From assembly GCA_963775235.1 (NCBI GenBank), contig CAVZHY010000005.1:434001-498000 (forward strand): a stretch of DNA of 64,000 nt, in the 5' to 3' direction. A program made the position numbers and the translations under genes. Under the pieces are notes generated by a model. The model was not told the DNA's origin. It saw only the letters and a program-made list of their open reading frames with translations, and did no database searches. The number at the start of each line of letters is the position of its first letter. The stretch's first letter is position 1. Shown piece after piece: positions 21,819 through 32,340 of this stretch. The stretch comes from JBBDMC01 sp963775235. GTDB lineage: Bacteria > Pseudomonadota > Alphaproteobacteria > Rhizobiales > Kaistiaceae.

Positions 21819-23030
21819 CTACTCGATGGCCTTCCGGAGATTCTCGTCGACCTTGTCGAGGAAACCGGTGGTCGTCAGCCAGCGCTGGTCGGGGCCGACC
21901 AGGAGGGCGAGGTCCTTGGTCATGAACCCGGACTCAACCGTCGCCACGCACACCTCCTCCAGCGTCGTGGCGAACCGGGCGAGCTCTTCGTTGCCGTCGA
22001 GCTTGGCGCGGTGTGTGAGGCCGCGCGTCCATGCGAAGATCGAGGCGATGGAGTTGGTCGAGGTGGCGTGGCCCTTCTGGTGCTCGCGGAAATGCCGGGT
22101 AACCGTGCCGTGGGCCGCCTCCGACTCGACCGTGCGCCCGTCCGGCGTGAGCAGCACCGAGGTCATCAGGCCGAGAGAGCCGAAGCCCTGGGCGACGGCG
22201 TCGGACTGGACGTCGCCGTCATAGTTCTTGCATGCCCAGATGTAGCCGCCGGACCACTTGAGCGAGGCAGCCACCATGTCGTCGATCAGGCGGTGTTCGT
22301 AGGTGATGCCGGCGGCCCTGAACTGATCGGCGAACTCGGAATCGAAGATCGACTGGAAGATGTCCTTGAAGCGGCCGTCATAGACCTTGATGATGGTGTT
22401 CTTGGTCGAGAGATAGAGCGGCAGCTTGCGCGTCAGGGCGTAGTTCATCGAGGCGCGGGCGAAATCGGCGATCGAGTCGTCGAGGTTGTACATGGCCATG
22501 GCCACGCCCGGCGATGGCGCATCGAACACCTCGCGCTCGATCTTCGTCCCGTCCGCGCCGACGAACGTCAGCGTGACCTTCCCCTTGCCGGGGAAATGAA
22601 AATCCGTGGCCCGATACTGGTCGGCGTAGGCGTGGCGGCCGATGATGATGGGGCGGGTCCAGCCGGGCACCAGGCGCGGCACGTTTTTGCAGATGATGGG
22701 TTCACGGAAAATGACGCCGCCAAGGATGTTGCGGATGGTGCCGTTGGGCGAGCGCCACATCTTCTTGAGGCCGAACTCGGCGACCCGCCCTTCGTCGGGT
22801 GTGATGGTGGCGCATTTCACGCCGACGCCGTGCTGCTTGATGGCTTCGGCGGCGTCGATGGTCACCTGGTCGTCGGTGGCGTCGCGGCTCTCCATCGCCA
22901 GGTCGAAGTAGACGAGGTCAATGTCGAGGTATGGCCTGATCAGCTTGTCGCGGATCATGTGCCATATAATCCGGGTCATCTCGTCGCCGTCGATCTCGAC
23001 GACCGGGTTGGCGACCTTGATCTTACGCAT
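21819..23030 (-). CDS. icd: NADP-dependent isocitrate dehydrogenase (eukaryotic-type)
   Basis: A 403-residue IDH of the class shared by alphaproteobacteria and eukaryotic cytosol/mitochondria, not the E. coli type. It opens with KVANPVVEIDGDEMTRIIWHMI, and the substrate-binding loop SPNGTIRNILGG and metal/substrate segments (DDMVAASLKWSGGYIWACKNYDGDV) are complete. It converts isocitrate to 2-oxoglutarate and CO2, making NADPH in the TCA cycle. Start ATG is unambiguous. Position next to alaS and trmJ matches Hyphomicrobiales gene order. No frameshift seen. Confidence 0.97.
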   Translation of the reverse strand: MRKIKVANPVVEIDGDEMTRIIWHMIRDKLIRPYLDIDLVYFDLAMESRDATDDQVTIDAAEAIKQHGVGVKCATITPDEGRVAEFGLKKMWRSPNGTIRNILGGVIFREPIICKNVPRLVPGWTRPIIIGRHAYADQYRATDFHFPGKGKVTLTFVGADGTKIEREVFDAPSPGVAMAMYNLDDSIADFARASMNYALTRKLPLYLSTKNTIIKVYDGRFKDIFQSIFDSEFADQFRAAGITYEHRLIDDMVAASLKWSGGYIWACKNYDGDVQSDAVAQGFGSLGLMTSVLLTPDGRTVESEAAHGTVTRHFREHQKGHATSTNSIASIFAWTRGLTHRAKLDGNEELARFATTLEEVCVATVESGFMTKDLALLVGPDQRWLTTTGFLDKVDENLRKAIE

Positions 23031-23068
23031 CCGGCGCGCCCCTCTTCCATGCGGATGATATGGGAGAC

Positions 23069-23091
23069 GCCGGCTCCGCCCCGGAGCCGGC
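23069..23091. repeat. Perfect 10-bp GC hairpin upstream of icd
   Basis: GCCGGCTCCG and CGGAGCCGGC form a perfect stem with a 3-base loop, between the 3' end of the HdeD-like gene and the start of icd. There is no T-run on either side, so it is not a classical terminator; it could stabilise or end the upstream transcript. Confidence 0.6.
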
Positions 23092-23146
23092 GACGTGACG
23101 CGCGCCTATAGCATCGGCCGGAAGATGTGCAAAGCCGGCGGCGGCC

Positions 23147-23710
23147 TCACATTGATGTCGCGCGGCGGGCGGCAAGAGCAATCATGATGTAGCTCCACCC
23201 GCTGAAAATCAGCGAGATGCCGGCCAACGTGCCCAACACCCAAGCGGACGACGACGGCCAGGAGGCCAATATCATGATCCCGACGATAAGCGCGAGCGCG
23301 CCGGCCGCCACGATCCAGCCCCAGGCGGCGTGCGGGCGGTAGGTGAACCCAAGGACGAGCTGCACCACCCCCTTGGCGACGAAAATGGCGCCGAGCAGCA
23401 GCGTCAAGGTAACCGCCGTCACGATCGGGTTGTAAAGCATGGCGATGCCGCCGACGAGGATGATCAGGCCGATGATGAACTGCCAGATGACGCCGCCCCA
23501 TGTGCGCACGCCCCAGGAATGCACCAGTTGCAGCACGCCGACGAAGACCAGCGACCAGCCGACGACCAGCGCCACGGTGATGCTGGCGATCAGGGGCATG
23601 GCGATGGCGAAAACCCCGCCGATGAGAAAGATCACGCCGATGGCGGTGAACCAGCCGGTGTGTGCTCTGATGTCGCCCATCCGGCCCGCCGTCATGTCCA
23701 TGTTGGTCAT
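23147..23710 (-). CDS. HdeD-like membrane protein (DUF308)
   Basis: A 187-residue inner-membrane protein with six predicted helices arranged as three repeated hairpins, each beginning near a Trp and a Gly-rich turn (GWFTAIGVIFLIGGVFAIAMP; GGVIWQFIIGLIILVGGIAML; AWGWIVAAGALALIVGIMIL). This matches the HdeD/DUF308 family, named from an E. coli acid-resistance gene; the molecular activity is unknown. The ATG follows a strong GGGAGGGAG ribosome site. It sits upstream of icd on the same strand, divergent from trmJ. Confidence 0.85.
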   Translation of the reverse strand: MTNMDMTAGRMGDIRAHTGWFTAIGVIFLIGGVFAIAMPLIASITVALVVGWSLVFVGVLQLVHSWGVRTWGGVIWQFIIGLIILVGGIAMLYNPIVTAVTLTLLLGAIFVAKGVVQLVLGFTYRPHAAWGWIVAAGALALIVGIMILASWPSSSAWVLGTLAGISLIFSGWSYIMIALAARRATSM

Positions 23711-23831
23711 TGTCTCCCTCCCGCATTGGTTGAGGACAGACAGCATACTCCTGACCGCCTCCCGCCGAAATAGAGATACCGGTCCCGCGGCTTGACCCGC
23801 AACGCCGGGTTGCCCTAGGTGGCCGGCGACG

Positions 23832-24632
23832 ATGGCAGACGCGAGCCCAACCAACCAGCCGGCGATCGTTCTGGTCGAGCCCCAGCTCGGCGAGAACATC
23901 GGTGCGGCTGCGCGGGCGATGGCCAATTTCGGCCTTTGCGACCTCCGCCTGGTCAACCCGCGGGAGGGCTGGCCGAACGACAAGGCGCGCGCGACGGCGA
24001 GCCGCGCCGACCACGTGATCGACCGGGCGCGGGTCTTCGCCTCTGCCGAGGAGGCTGTCGGCGGCCTCGGATTCGTGTTGGCGACGACGGCGCGGGCCCG
24101 CGAGGTCGCCAAGGTGGTGGTGGGCCCGCATGAGGCGGCGCTGCGGTGTCGCGGCTTCGCCGCGGTGGGTACCGGCGTCGGCATCCTGTTCGGCCGCGAG
24201 CGCACCGGCCTCACCAACGAGGAGGTGGCGCTCGCCGATGAGATCGTCACCATGCCGGTAGAGGCCGCATTCTCCTCGCTCAACATTGCCCAGGCGGTGC
24301 TGATCGTCGCTTACGAATGGCGGCTGTCGGGCCTCGGCGGCGAGGCTGCGGCGCTCCCGTTCGGCGATGAGATCGAGCCCCCGGCTGACAAGGCGGTGCT
24401 CATCCACCTGTTCGAGCACCTGGAATCCGCCCTGGAAGCGGCAGGCTTCTTTCGCCCGCCCGAGAAGAAACCCCACATGGTGCTGGCGCTGAGGGCCATG
24501 CTGCAGCGGGCACGGTTGACCGACCAGGAGGTGCGGACGCTGCGCGGCGCAATCGCCGCGCTCGAGCGGCGGCCGACCCGTCCGCATGCCCTGCCGGACG
24601 GCACGATCACCACCGGGCGGGGGCAGGGGTGA
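23832..24632 (+). CDS. trmJ: tRNA (cytidine/uridine-2'-O)-methyltransferase TrmJ-like
   Basis: A 266-residue SPOUT-class RNA methyltransferase. Motif 1 is VEPQLGENIGAAARAMANFGL, motif 2 ILFGRERTGLTNEEVALAD and motif 3 VEAAFSSLNIAQAVLIVAYEW, which build the knotted SAM site; a C-terminal helical extension follows. TrmJ methylates the 2'-OH at tRNA position 32. The closest alternative is another TrmH-family 2'-O-methyltransferase. It lies directly before the rpsD promoter in a typical alphaproteobacterial context. Confidence 0.88.
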   Translation: MADASPTNQPAIVLVEPQLGENIGAAARAMANFGLCDLRLVNPREGWPNDKARATASRADHVIDRARVFASAEEAVGGLGFVLATTARAREVAKVVVGPHEAALRCRGFAAVGTGVGILFGRERTGLTNEEVALADEIVTMPVEAAFSSLNIAQAVLIVAYEWRLSGLGGEAAALPFGDEIEPPADKAVLIHLFEHLESALEAAGFFRPPEKKPHMVLALRAMLQRARLTDQEVRTLRGAIAALERRPTRPHALPDGTITTGRGQG

Positions 24633-24646
24633 AACTCGCCCCGCGT

Positions 24647-24675
24647 TTGACAAAGGCTGCCCCCTGGCGCTAAGA
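24647..24675 (+). promoter_or_regulatory. Probable sigma-70-type promoter of rpsD
   Basis: A perfect -35 TTGACA (24647-24652) is followed after 17 bases by CTAAGA (24670-24675), leaving a leader of about 150 bases before rpsD. It is the clearest -35 in the window and suits a highly expressed ribosomal gene. Confidence 0.6.
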
Positions 24676-24827
24676 CGCGCGCGCTGTGCAGGCCAACCCG
24701 GTCTTGCGCGGCATTTTCCTGCGACCCGCGAGAGACGAAGGCGCGCTGCCTTGCCTCTCTGTCGGCCGGACCCGCAAGGGGCGGCAGAGGAGGGCGCCTA
24801 AACCCTTGGAGCAAAGAGGGATACGCG

Positions 24828-25445
24828 ATGACCAAGCGCGCGCCGGCGAAATACAAGATCGATCGCCGCCATGGACAGAACATCTGGGGCCGCCCGAAAA
24901 GCCCCGTCAACCGCCGCGAATACGGCCCCGGCCAGCATGGCCAGCGGCGCAAGGGCAAGCTCTCCGACTTCGGCTCCCAGCTTCGCGCCAAGCAGAAGCT
25001 GAAGGGCTACTACGGAAATATTTCGGAGAAGCAGTTCAAGAACATCTACTACGAGGCGATCCGCCGGACCGGCGACACCTCCGAGCATCTGGTCGGCCTG
25101 CTCGAGAGCCGGCTCGACGCCATCGTCTACCGCGCCAAGTTCGTGCCGACCGTGTTCGCCGCGCGCCAGTTCGTCAACCACGGCCACGTTCTGGTCAATG
25201 GCGACCGGGTGACGATCCCGAGCTATCGCTGCAAGCCGGGCGACCTGATCACGGTGAAGGACGCCTCCAAGCAGATGGCGCTGGTGCTGGAGGCGACGCA
25301 GCTCGCCGAGCGCGACGTGCCGGACTACATCGAAGCCGACCACAACAAGATGACGGCCACGTACGTGCGCCGTCCCGGGCTCGCCGACGTGCCTTATCCG
25401 GTGCACATGGAGCCGCATCTGGTGGTGGAGTTCTATTCGCGCTGA
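24828..25445 (+). CDS. rpsD: 30S ribosomal protein S4
   Basis: A 205-residue S4. The N-terminal region (KRAPAKYKIDRRHGQNIWGRPKSP) is the zinc-free alphaproteobacterial form. The S4 RNA-binding domain is at about residues 95-160 (ESRLDAIVYRAKFVPTVFAARQFVNHGHVLVNG). S4 binds 16S rRNA at the five-way junction early in 30S assembly and can repress its own operon in some bacteria. It is a stand-alone gene here, as usual in alphaproteobacteria. The start has no perfect SD but an AGGGA lies near. Confidence 0.97.
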   Translation: MTKRAPAKYKIDRRHGQNIWGRPKSPVNRREYGPGQHGQRRKGKLSDFGSQLRAKQKLKGYYGNISEKQFKNIYYEAIRRTGDTSEHLVGLLESRLDAIVYRAKFVPTVFAARQFVNHGHVLVNGDRVTIPSYRCKPGDLITVKDASKQMALVLEATQLAERDVPDYIEADHNKMTATYVRRPGLADVPYPVHMEPHLVVEFYSR

Positions 25446-25450
25446 GGCGC

Positions 25451-25510
25451 TTGCCCGCAACCCGTATCGAAAGGGCGCGGCGGCACCAATAGCGAGCTTG
25501 GTGCGGGCAA
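25451..25510 (+). repeat. Alternative inverted repeats between rpsD and mgtA
   Basis: Two stems compete for the same bases. TTGCCCGCA (25451-25459) pairs with TGCGGGCAA (25502-25510), and GCACCAA (25483-25489) pairs with TTGGTGC (25498-25504). They overlap at 25502-25504, so they cannot form fully together. There is no T-run. The element could end rpsD transcripts or form a leader structure for the magnesium ATPase gene. Confidence 0.45.
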
Positions 25511-25589
25511 CCCGTCACCGGTCTCGATGGAGGCCGTTTCAGATGCTGCCCTCTTGTCTTGCGAGACTGGCTGGTGGCCGGGCTATCGG

Positions 25590-28136
25590 ATGAGCGGCGA
25601 CCCCGGCCCGCGGCCGCCGTCTCAGTATTGGGCACTCTCAATTGATGCGTTGATTGGGCGGCTGGCCACCGGCCCGGACGGGCTGACCGCCGTGGAGGCG
25701 GCCGAGCGGCTCCGCCGGCACGGCCCCAACATCCTGCGCCCCCAATCGCGCTATTCGGCGCTCCGGCTCTTCTGGCGACAGATTGCCAGTCCGCTGATCT
25801 GGGTCCTCGTGATCGCGGCGGTGATCGCAGGCCTTGTCGGCGATTGGACCAACGCGACGATCGTTCTGACGATCATCCTCGGCAGCGCGCTGCTTGGCTT
25901 CCTGCAGGAAAACCGTGCCTCGCGTGCGGTGGAAGAACTGCGGGCGCGCGTCCGGGTGACGACGACCGTCCTTCGCGACGGGCGTCCGGCAAGCATTCCA
26001 GCCGAGGAGGTCGTTCCCGGTGACGTCGTGGTTCTCTCGGCGGGAAGTCTGATACCGGCCGATGGAGTGTTGCTCGAGACGAAGGATTGCTTCGTTGCCG
26101 AGGCAGCGCTGACGGGCGAGCCATTGCCGGTCGAAAAAGAGGTCGGCGTCACACTCCCCGGCGTTGGAGTGCACGACCGGACCAATTGCGTCTTCATGGG
26201 CACATCCGTTCGCAGCGGCACGGCGCGGGCGCTGATCGTCGTGACCGGACAAACAACCGCATTCGGCATGGTGGCGCGTCGTTTGAGGACGAGCCCGCCG
26301 GAGACGGAATTCGAGCGCGGCATCCGTCGCTACGGGTATTTGCTGAGCGAGTCCATGCTGGTGCTCACTTTTGTCATCTTCGCCGCAAACGTGCTGCTGC
26401 ACCGTCCGCCGATCGACGCGTTGCTGTTCTCGATCGCGCTGGCGGTTGGGTTGTCGCCGGAGCTGCTGCCGGCGATCGTCACGGTGACCCTGTCGCGTGG
26501 TGCGCGGGCCATGGCCCGGCGGGGCGTCATCGTGCGCCGCCTCAACGCGGTTGAGAATTTCGGCAGCATGGACGTGTTGTGCAGCGACAAGACCGGCACG
26601 CTCACCGAGGGCTCGATGGTGCTTGACGCCGTTCGCGACCCGCAGGGCCGTCCGTCGGACGGCCTGCTGGCGACGGCTTATTTCAACGCCAAGCTTCAGA
26701 CCGGAATGGGCAATGCGCTCGACGACGCCATCGTTGCCAAAGCCGAAGCCGGTGGGGCACGCATTGCGAATGCCGAAAAGATCGATGAGATCCCTTACGA
26801 TTTCGCAAGGAAGCGATTGAGCGTCGTTGTCCGTATTGGCGATCGGGGCGGCGAGCTGACGATGATCGCCAAGGGCGCCCTGGTGAATGTTCTCGACGTC
26901 TGCAACCAGGTGCGCGCGGGATCGGAAGCGGTTCCGTTGGACTCCCGCGTGCGTGAGGCGATCGACAGTTCCTTCAAGGCCTGGAGTGGAGACGGATTTC
27001 GCGTGCTGGGCGTCGCGACCAGGCCGGTCGATGCCAAGGCCGCCTACGGCAAGGCCGACGAAGCCGATCTGGTCTTCGAAGGCTTCCTCATGTTCTCGGA
27101 CCCGCCCAAGGAGGGCATTCGCGAGACGCTGGAGGCCCTGACCGCAAGGGGGGTCACTCTGAAAGTGATCACCGGCGATAACCGCTTGGTGGCGCTGCAC
27201 CTTGCACGCACCGTCGGACTTCAGCAGCGCCTTCTCAGCGGCGAAGACATTGCACGGCTCGGTCAGGAGGCATTGGCGCGGGCTGCGGCGGCAGCCGACC
27301 TGTTCGTCGAGGTGGATCCTGGCCAGAAAGAACGGATCATCCTGGCGCTAAAGCAGGCCGGCCACGTCGTCGGCTTTCTCGGCGACGGCATCAACGACGC
27401 CCCCGCGCTCCACGTGGCCGACGTCGGCATTTCGGTCGATAAAGCGGTCGACGTCGCCAAGGAGGCGGCCGACTTCGTTCTCCTCGAACACGACCTGGCT
27501 GTTCTGGCGCAGGGCATTGAGGAAGGACGCGCCGCCTTCGCCAATACGCTGAAATACATATCGATCACGACCAGCGCCAATTTCGGAAACATGGTCAGCA
27601 TGGCGGTTGCCTCCCTGTTCCTGCCGTTCCTGCCAATGCTGGCAAGACAGATTCTGCTGAACAACTTCCTGTCGGATGCCCCGGCAATCGCGATCTCAGG
27701 TGACAACGTCGACGAGGAATTGATCAGGGGACCACGGCGATGGGACATCAAAGCCATACGCAGCTTCATGATCACATTCGGCCTTGTCAGCTCCGTGTTC
27801 GACTTTCTGACGTTCGGTCTGCTGGTGTTTGTGTTCGCCACCCCGCCCGATCTGTTTCGGACGGCGTGGTTTGTGGAGTCGCTAATGACCGAGCTGGCGA
27901 TCACGCTCGTGATCCGGACCTACCGTCCGTTTTACCGGAGCAGGCCCAGTCGCCTTTTGCTCGTATCGAGCCTTGCGATGATGGCACTCACGCTGATCTT
28001 GCCGGAAGTGGCAGCAGGACCGGCGTTCGGCTTCGTGCCCCTGCCGTGGCATCTGCTGGTGGCAGTGCTGGCCATTGTCGCATTATACTTGGCCGCCACG
28101 GAGGCCGTTAAACGCATCATCTATCGGCGGGCATAG
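25590..28136 (+). CDS. mgtA: Magnesium-translocating P-type ATPase (MgtA/MgtB type)
   Basis: An 848-residue P3B-type ATPase that imports Mg2+ using ATP. The actuator domain has the dephosphorylation loop AEAALTGEPLPVEKE, the phosphorylated Asp lies in CSDKTGTLTEG, and the hinge reads VVGFLGDGINDAPALH. About ten membrane helices are visible, with MgtA-like segments (SANFGNMVSMAVASLFLPFLPM). Alternatives are other P-type ATPases, but NFLSDAPAIAISGDNVDEE at the first C-terminal helices is typical of MgtA. Start uncertain: MSGDPGPRP at 25590, or an ATG 21 codons upstream. A competing-hairpin region lies in its leader. Confidence 0.88.
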   Translation: MSGDPGPRPPSQYWALSIDALIGRLATGPDGLTAVEAAERLRRHGPNILRPQSRYSALRLFWRQIASPLIWVLVIAAVIAGLVGDWTNATIVLTIILGSALLGFLQENRASRAVEELRARVRVTTTVLRDGRPASIPAEEVVPGDVVVLSAGSLIPADGVLLETKDCFVAEAALTGEPLPVEKEVGVTLPGVGVHDRTNCVFMGTSVRSGTARALIVVTGQTTAFGMVARRLRTSPPETEFERGIRRYGYLLSESMLVLTFVIFAANVLLHRPPIDALLFSIALAVGLSPELLPAIVTVTLSRGARAMARRGVIVRRLNAVENFGSMDVLCSDKTGTLTEGSMVLDAVRDPQGRPSDGLLATAYFNAKLQTGMGNALDDAIVAKAEAGGARIANAEKIDEIPYDFARKRLSVVVRIGDRGGELTMIAKGALVNVLDVCNQVRAGSEAVPLDSRVREAIDSSFKAWSGDGFRVLGVATRPVDAKAAYGKADEADLVFEGFLMFSDPPKEGIRETLEALTARGVTLKVITGDNRLVALHLARTVGLQQRLLSGEDIARLGQEALARAAAAADLFVEVDPGQKERIILALKQAGHVVGFLGDGINDAPALHVADVGISVDKAVDVAKEAADFVLLEHDLAVLAQGIEEGRAAFANTLKYISITTSANFGNMVSMAVASLFLPFLPMLARQILLNNFLSDAPAIAISGDNVDEELIRGPRRWDIKAIRSFMITFGLVSSVFDFLTFGLLVFVFATPPDLFRTAWFVESLMTELAITLVIRTYRPFYRSRPSRLLLVSSLAMMALTLILPEVAAGPAFGFVPLPWHLLVAVLAIVALYLAATEAVKRIIYRRA

Positions 28137-28196
28137 GCGCCGCTCGGAACGTGCGATTTCGGGATTGCTCGGCCCGCGCGGGACCGGGCCGGGATT

Positions 28197-28538
28197 TCAG
28201 GCCGACTGCGGCTGGCTGGTGGCGATCCCTTTTTCGCCGAGCAGGGGCTGCAGTTCACCCGCCTGGAACATCTCGCGAATGATGTCGCAGCCCCCGACGA
28301 ACTCGCCCTTGACGTAGAGCTGCGGGATCGTCGGCCAGTTGGAATAGTCCTTGATGCCCTGGCGAACGTCCATGTTCTCAAGAACGTTGACGCCTTTGTA
28401 GTCGACGCCGAGATAGTCGAGGATCTGGACGACCTGGCTGGAAAAGCCGCACTGCGGGAACGTCGGCGTGCCCTTCATGAAGAGGACGACGGCGTTCGAT
28501 TTCACCTCGTTGTCGATCCAGGCCTGGATGTCGCTCAT
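28197..28538 (-). CDS. grxD: Monothiol glutaredoxin (Grx4/GrxD family)
   Basis: A 113-residue CGFS-type monothiol glutaredoxin. The active-site motif is FPQCGFSSQ and the glutathione-binding segments (LYVKGEFVGGCDIIREM) are complete. Two such proteins, or one with BolA, hold a bridging [2Fe-2S] cluster through the CGFS Cys and glutathione, serving iron-sulfur delivery and iron sensing. The neighbouring gene 100 bases upstream on the same strand encodes BolA, its usual partner. The N-terminus (SDIQAWIDNEVKSNAVVLFMKG) is normal. Confidence 0.96.
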   Translation of the reverse strand: MSDIQAWIDNEVKSNAVVLFMKGTPTFPQCGFSSQVVQILDYLGVDYKGVNVLENMDVRQGIKDYSNWPTIPQLYVKGEFVGGCDIIREMFQAGELQPLLGEKGIATSQPQSA

Positions 28539-28638
28539 TTGGCGAAACTCCGGTGGGTAAGGTCGGCCGAAGCCGAATTAGGCTGGTAATAGCATAGGAT
28601 ACGCCGCCGAAATCGCAATAGAGTGCCGCCGTCTCGCG

Positions 28639-28872
28639 TCAGTCTGGAGCGCTTGTCTGCAGCGCGAGGGCGTGCAGCGCGCCGCCCATGCGGCCTTGCA
28701 GGGCCCTGTACACCATCTGGTGCTGCTGCACGCGGGTGATGCCGCGGAACCGCTCCGAGACCACCTCGGCGGCGTAGTGCTCGCCGTCGCCGGCGAGGTC
28801 GCGAATGGTCACCCGGGCGTCGGGCAGTGCCGATTTGATCAATGATTCGATGTCGTTGGCGGTCATCGCCAT
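28639..28872 (-). CDS. bolA: BolA family protein
   Basis: A 77-residue BolA-like protein. It has the class II KH-like fold with the variable loop and the conserved FRGITRVQQHQMVYRALQGRM segment, including the conserved His used for Fe-S ligation with glutaredoxin. It probably forms a [2Fe-2S] heterocomplex with the GrxD encoded just downstream. The short form without a long C-terminus is closer to eukaryotic BolA2/IbaG than to E. coli BolA. It follows purL by 15 bases, so it is likely transcribed with the purine genes. Confidence 0.92.
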   Translation of the reverse strand: MAMTANDIESLIKSALPDARVTIRDLAGDGEHYAAEVVSERFRGITRVQQHQMVYRALQGRMGGALHALALQTSAPD

Positions 28873-28887
28873 GACGGATTTCCTTGA

Positions 28888-31124
<2,237 letters not shown>

Positions 31125-31128
<4 letters not shown>

Positions 31129-31781
31129 GCGGCGGCGAGCGCCTCGAACATCGCGCGGCCGTCGGTGCCACCTTGCAGCGGCTCGATCAGGTCTTCCGGA
31201 TGCGGCATCATGCCGAGCACGTTGCGGCGCTCGTTGAGGATTCCGGCGATGTCGTCGAGGGAGCCGTTGGGATTATCGACGTAACGGAAGGCGATGCGGT
31301 CCTCGTCCTGCAGTCGGGCGAGGGTGTCGTCGTCGCAGCGGTAGTTGCCGTCGCCGTGGGCGACGGGCGCGCGAACGATCTGCCCGCTGGCGTAGCGGCG
31401 GGTGAAAATCGACCCGGTGGTCTCGACCCTCAGCCGCACCTCGCGGCACACGAAGCGCAGGCTGGCATTGCGCATCAGTACGCCAGGTAGCAGGCCCGCC
31501 TCGCACAGAATCTGGAAGCCGTTGCAGATGCCCAGCACCGGCACGCCTGCCTCGGCGCGCGCGGCGATCGCTCGCATGACCGGGGCGCGCGCCGCGATGG
31601 CGCCGGAGCGGAGATAGTCGCCGTAGGAGAAGCCGCCAGGCAGTACGATCAGGTCGACGGTGGGAAGTTCAGTCTCGGTGTACCAGACCTTTACCGGCGG
31701 CGTTCCGGCGATCGCGGTCAGCGCCGCGATCATGTCGCGTTCGCGGTTGGAGCCGGGAAAGATGACGACGGCGGATTTCAT
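31125..31781 (-). CDS. purQ: Phosphoribosylformylglycinamidine synthase glutaminase subunit PurQ
   Basis: A 218-residue class I glutamine amidotransferase that feeds ammonia to PurL. The nucleophile Cys is in VLGICNGFQILCEAGLL at about residues 83-99; the catalytic His/Glu are in MMPHPEDLIEPL near the C-terminus. Start chosen at MKSAVVIFPGSNRERD, the usual N-terminus; an ATG 9 codons upstream is less likely. It is coupled to purL by overlap and lies about 50 bases after a small coiled-coil gene. Confidence 0.97.
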
Positions 31782-31831
31782 GAAGCGAGCCTTGGCGCGG
31801 CGGGCCACTTGTCTTCAGGCAAATCGCCGGC

Positions 31832-32065
31832 TCAATCCGACGCCGGTTCAACCAGATCAAGCCGTCGCTCGATCCGATCAAGGCGTTCGCCGTAGCGGTC
31901 AAGCGTCGTGTAGATGTTGTGAATGTCCTGCTGCACGGCAACGAGGTGACCGCGGAATGCCTGCATCTCGCCCTTCAGTTCATCGATCTTTCTGTCCGTC
32001 ATATCGACGCGACCCTGAATATGCTTCAGGACCTCGTACATAAGTTCGCTGGTCACTTCAGCCAT
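31832..32065 (-). CDS. Small coiled-coil protein in the purine operon
   Basis: A 77-residue protein of no assigned function. Nearly all of it is predicted helix with heptad spacing (YEVLKHIQGRVDMTDRKIDE; YTTLDRYGERLDRIERRLDL), so it probably forms a dimeric or higher coiled coil; no signal peptide or membrane helix. It lies between purS and purQ, two bases after purS, in a compact operon. Similar small coiled-coil proteins are widespread in alphaproteobacteria but I know no function. A link to the PurLQS complex is only suggested by position. Confidence 0.7.
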   Translation of the reverse strand: MAEVTSELMYEVLKHIQGRVDMTDRKIDELKGEMQAFRGHLVAVQQDIHNIYTTLDRYGERLDRIERRLDLVEPASD

Positions 32066-32067
32066 TC

Positions 32068-32337
32068 TCACCGGCCCCCGGGCGGTTCGGACTCGCGGCG
32101 CTCCAATGCGATATCGTAATCCTCGATCACCGTGTTGGCGAGGAGCCTGTCGCACATCGCCTCGAGTGCCGACCGGGCCTTGGCCGGGTCCGTCTCGGCA
32201 AGGTCGATGTCGAAGACCTTGCCCTGCCGGACTGACCCGACGCCGTCGAAGCCGAGCGCGGCGAGCGCGCCTGCAATCGCCTTGCCCTGCGGGTCGAGAA
32301 TACCCGCTTTCAGCGTGACGGTGATCCGTGCCTTCAC
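32068..32337 (-). CDS. purS: Phosphoribosylformylglycinamidine synthase subunit PurS
   Basis: An 89-residue PurS, which bridges PurQ and PurL and is needed when PurL is the small type. Family features are KARITVTLKAGILDPQGKAI and the internal segment GFDGVGSVRQGKVFDIDLAE, with a C-terminal LLANTVIEDYDI. It is 3 bases from purC and directly precedes the small coiled-coil gene. Confidence 0.95.
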   Translation of the reverse strand: MKARITVTLKAGILDPQGKAIAGALAALGFDGVGSVRQGKVFDIDLAETDPAKARSALEAMCDRLLANTVIEDYDIALERRESEPPGGR

Positions 32338-32340
32338 GGC

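Noticed and set aside
23069..23091. Intrinsic terminator for the HdeD-like gene
   Set aside because: The stem is perfect but no T-run follows on either strand, so it is listed only as an inverted repeat.
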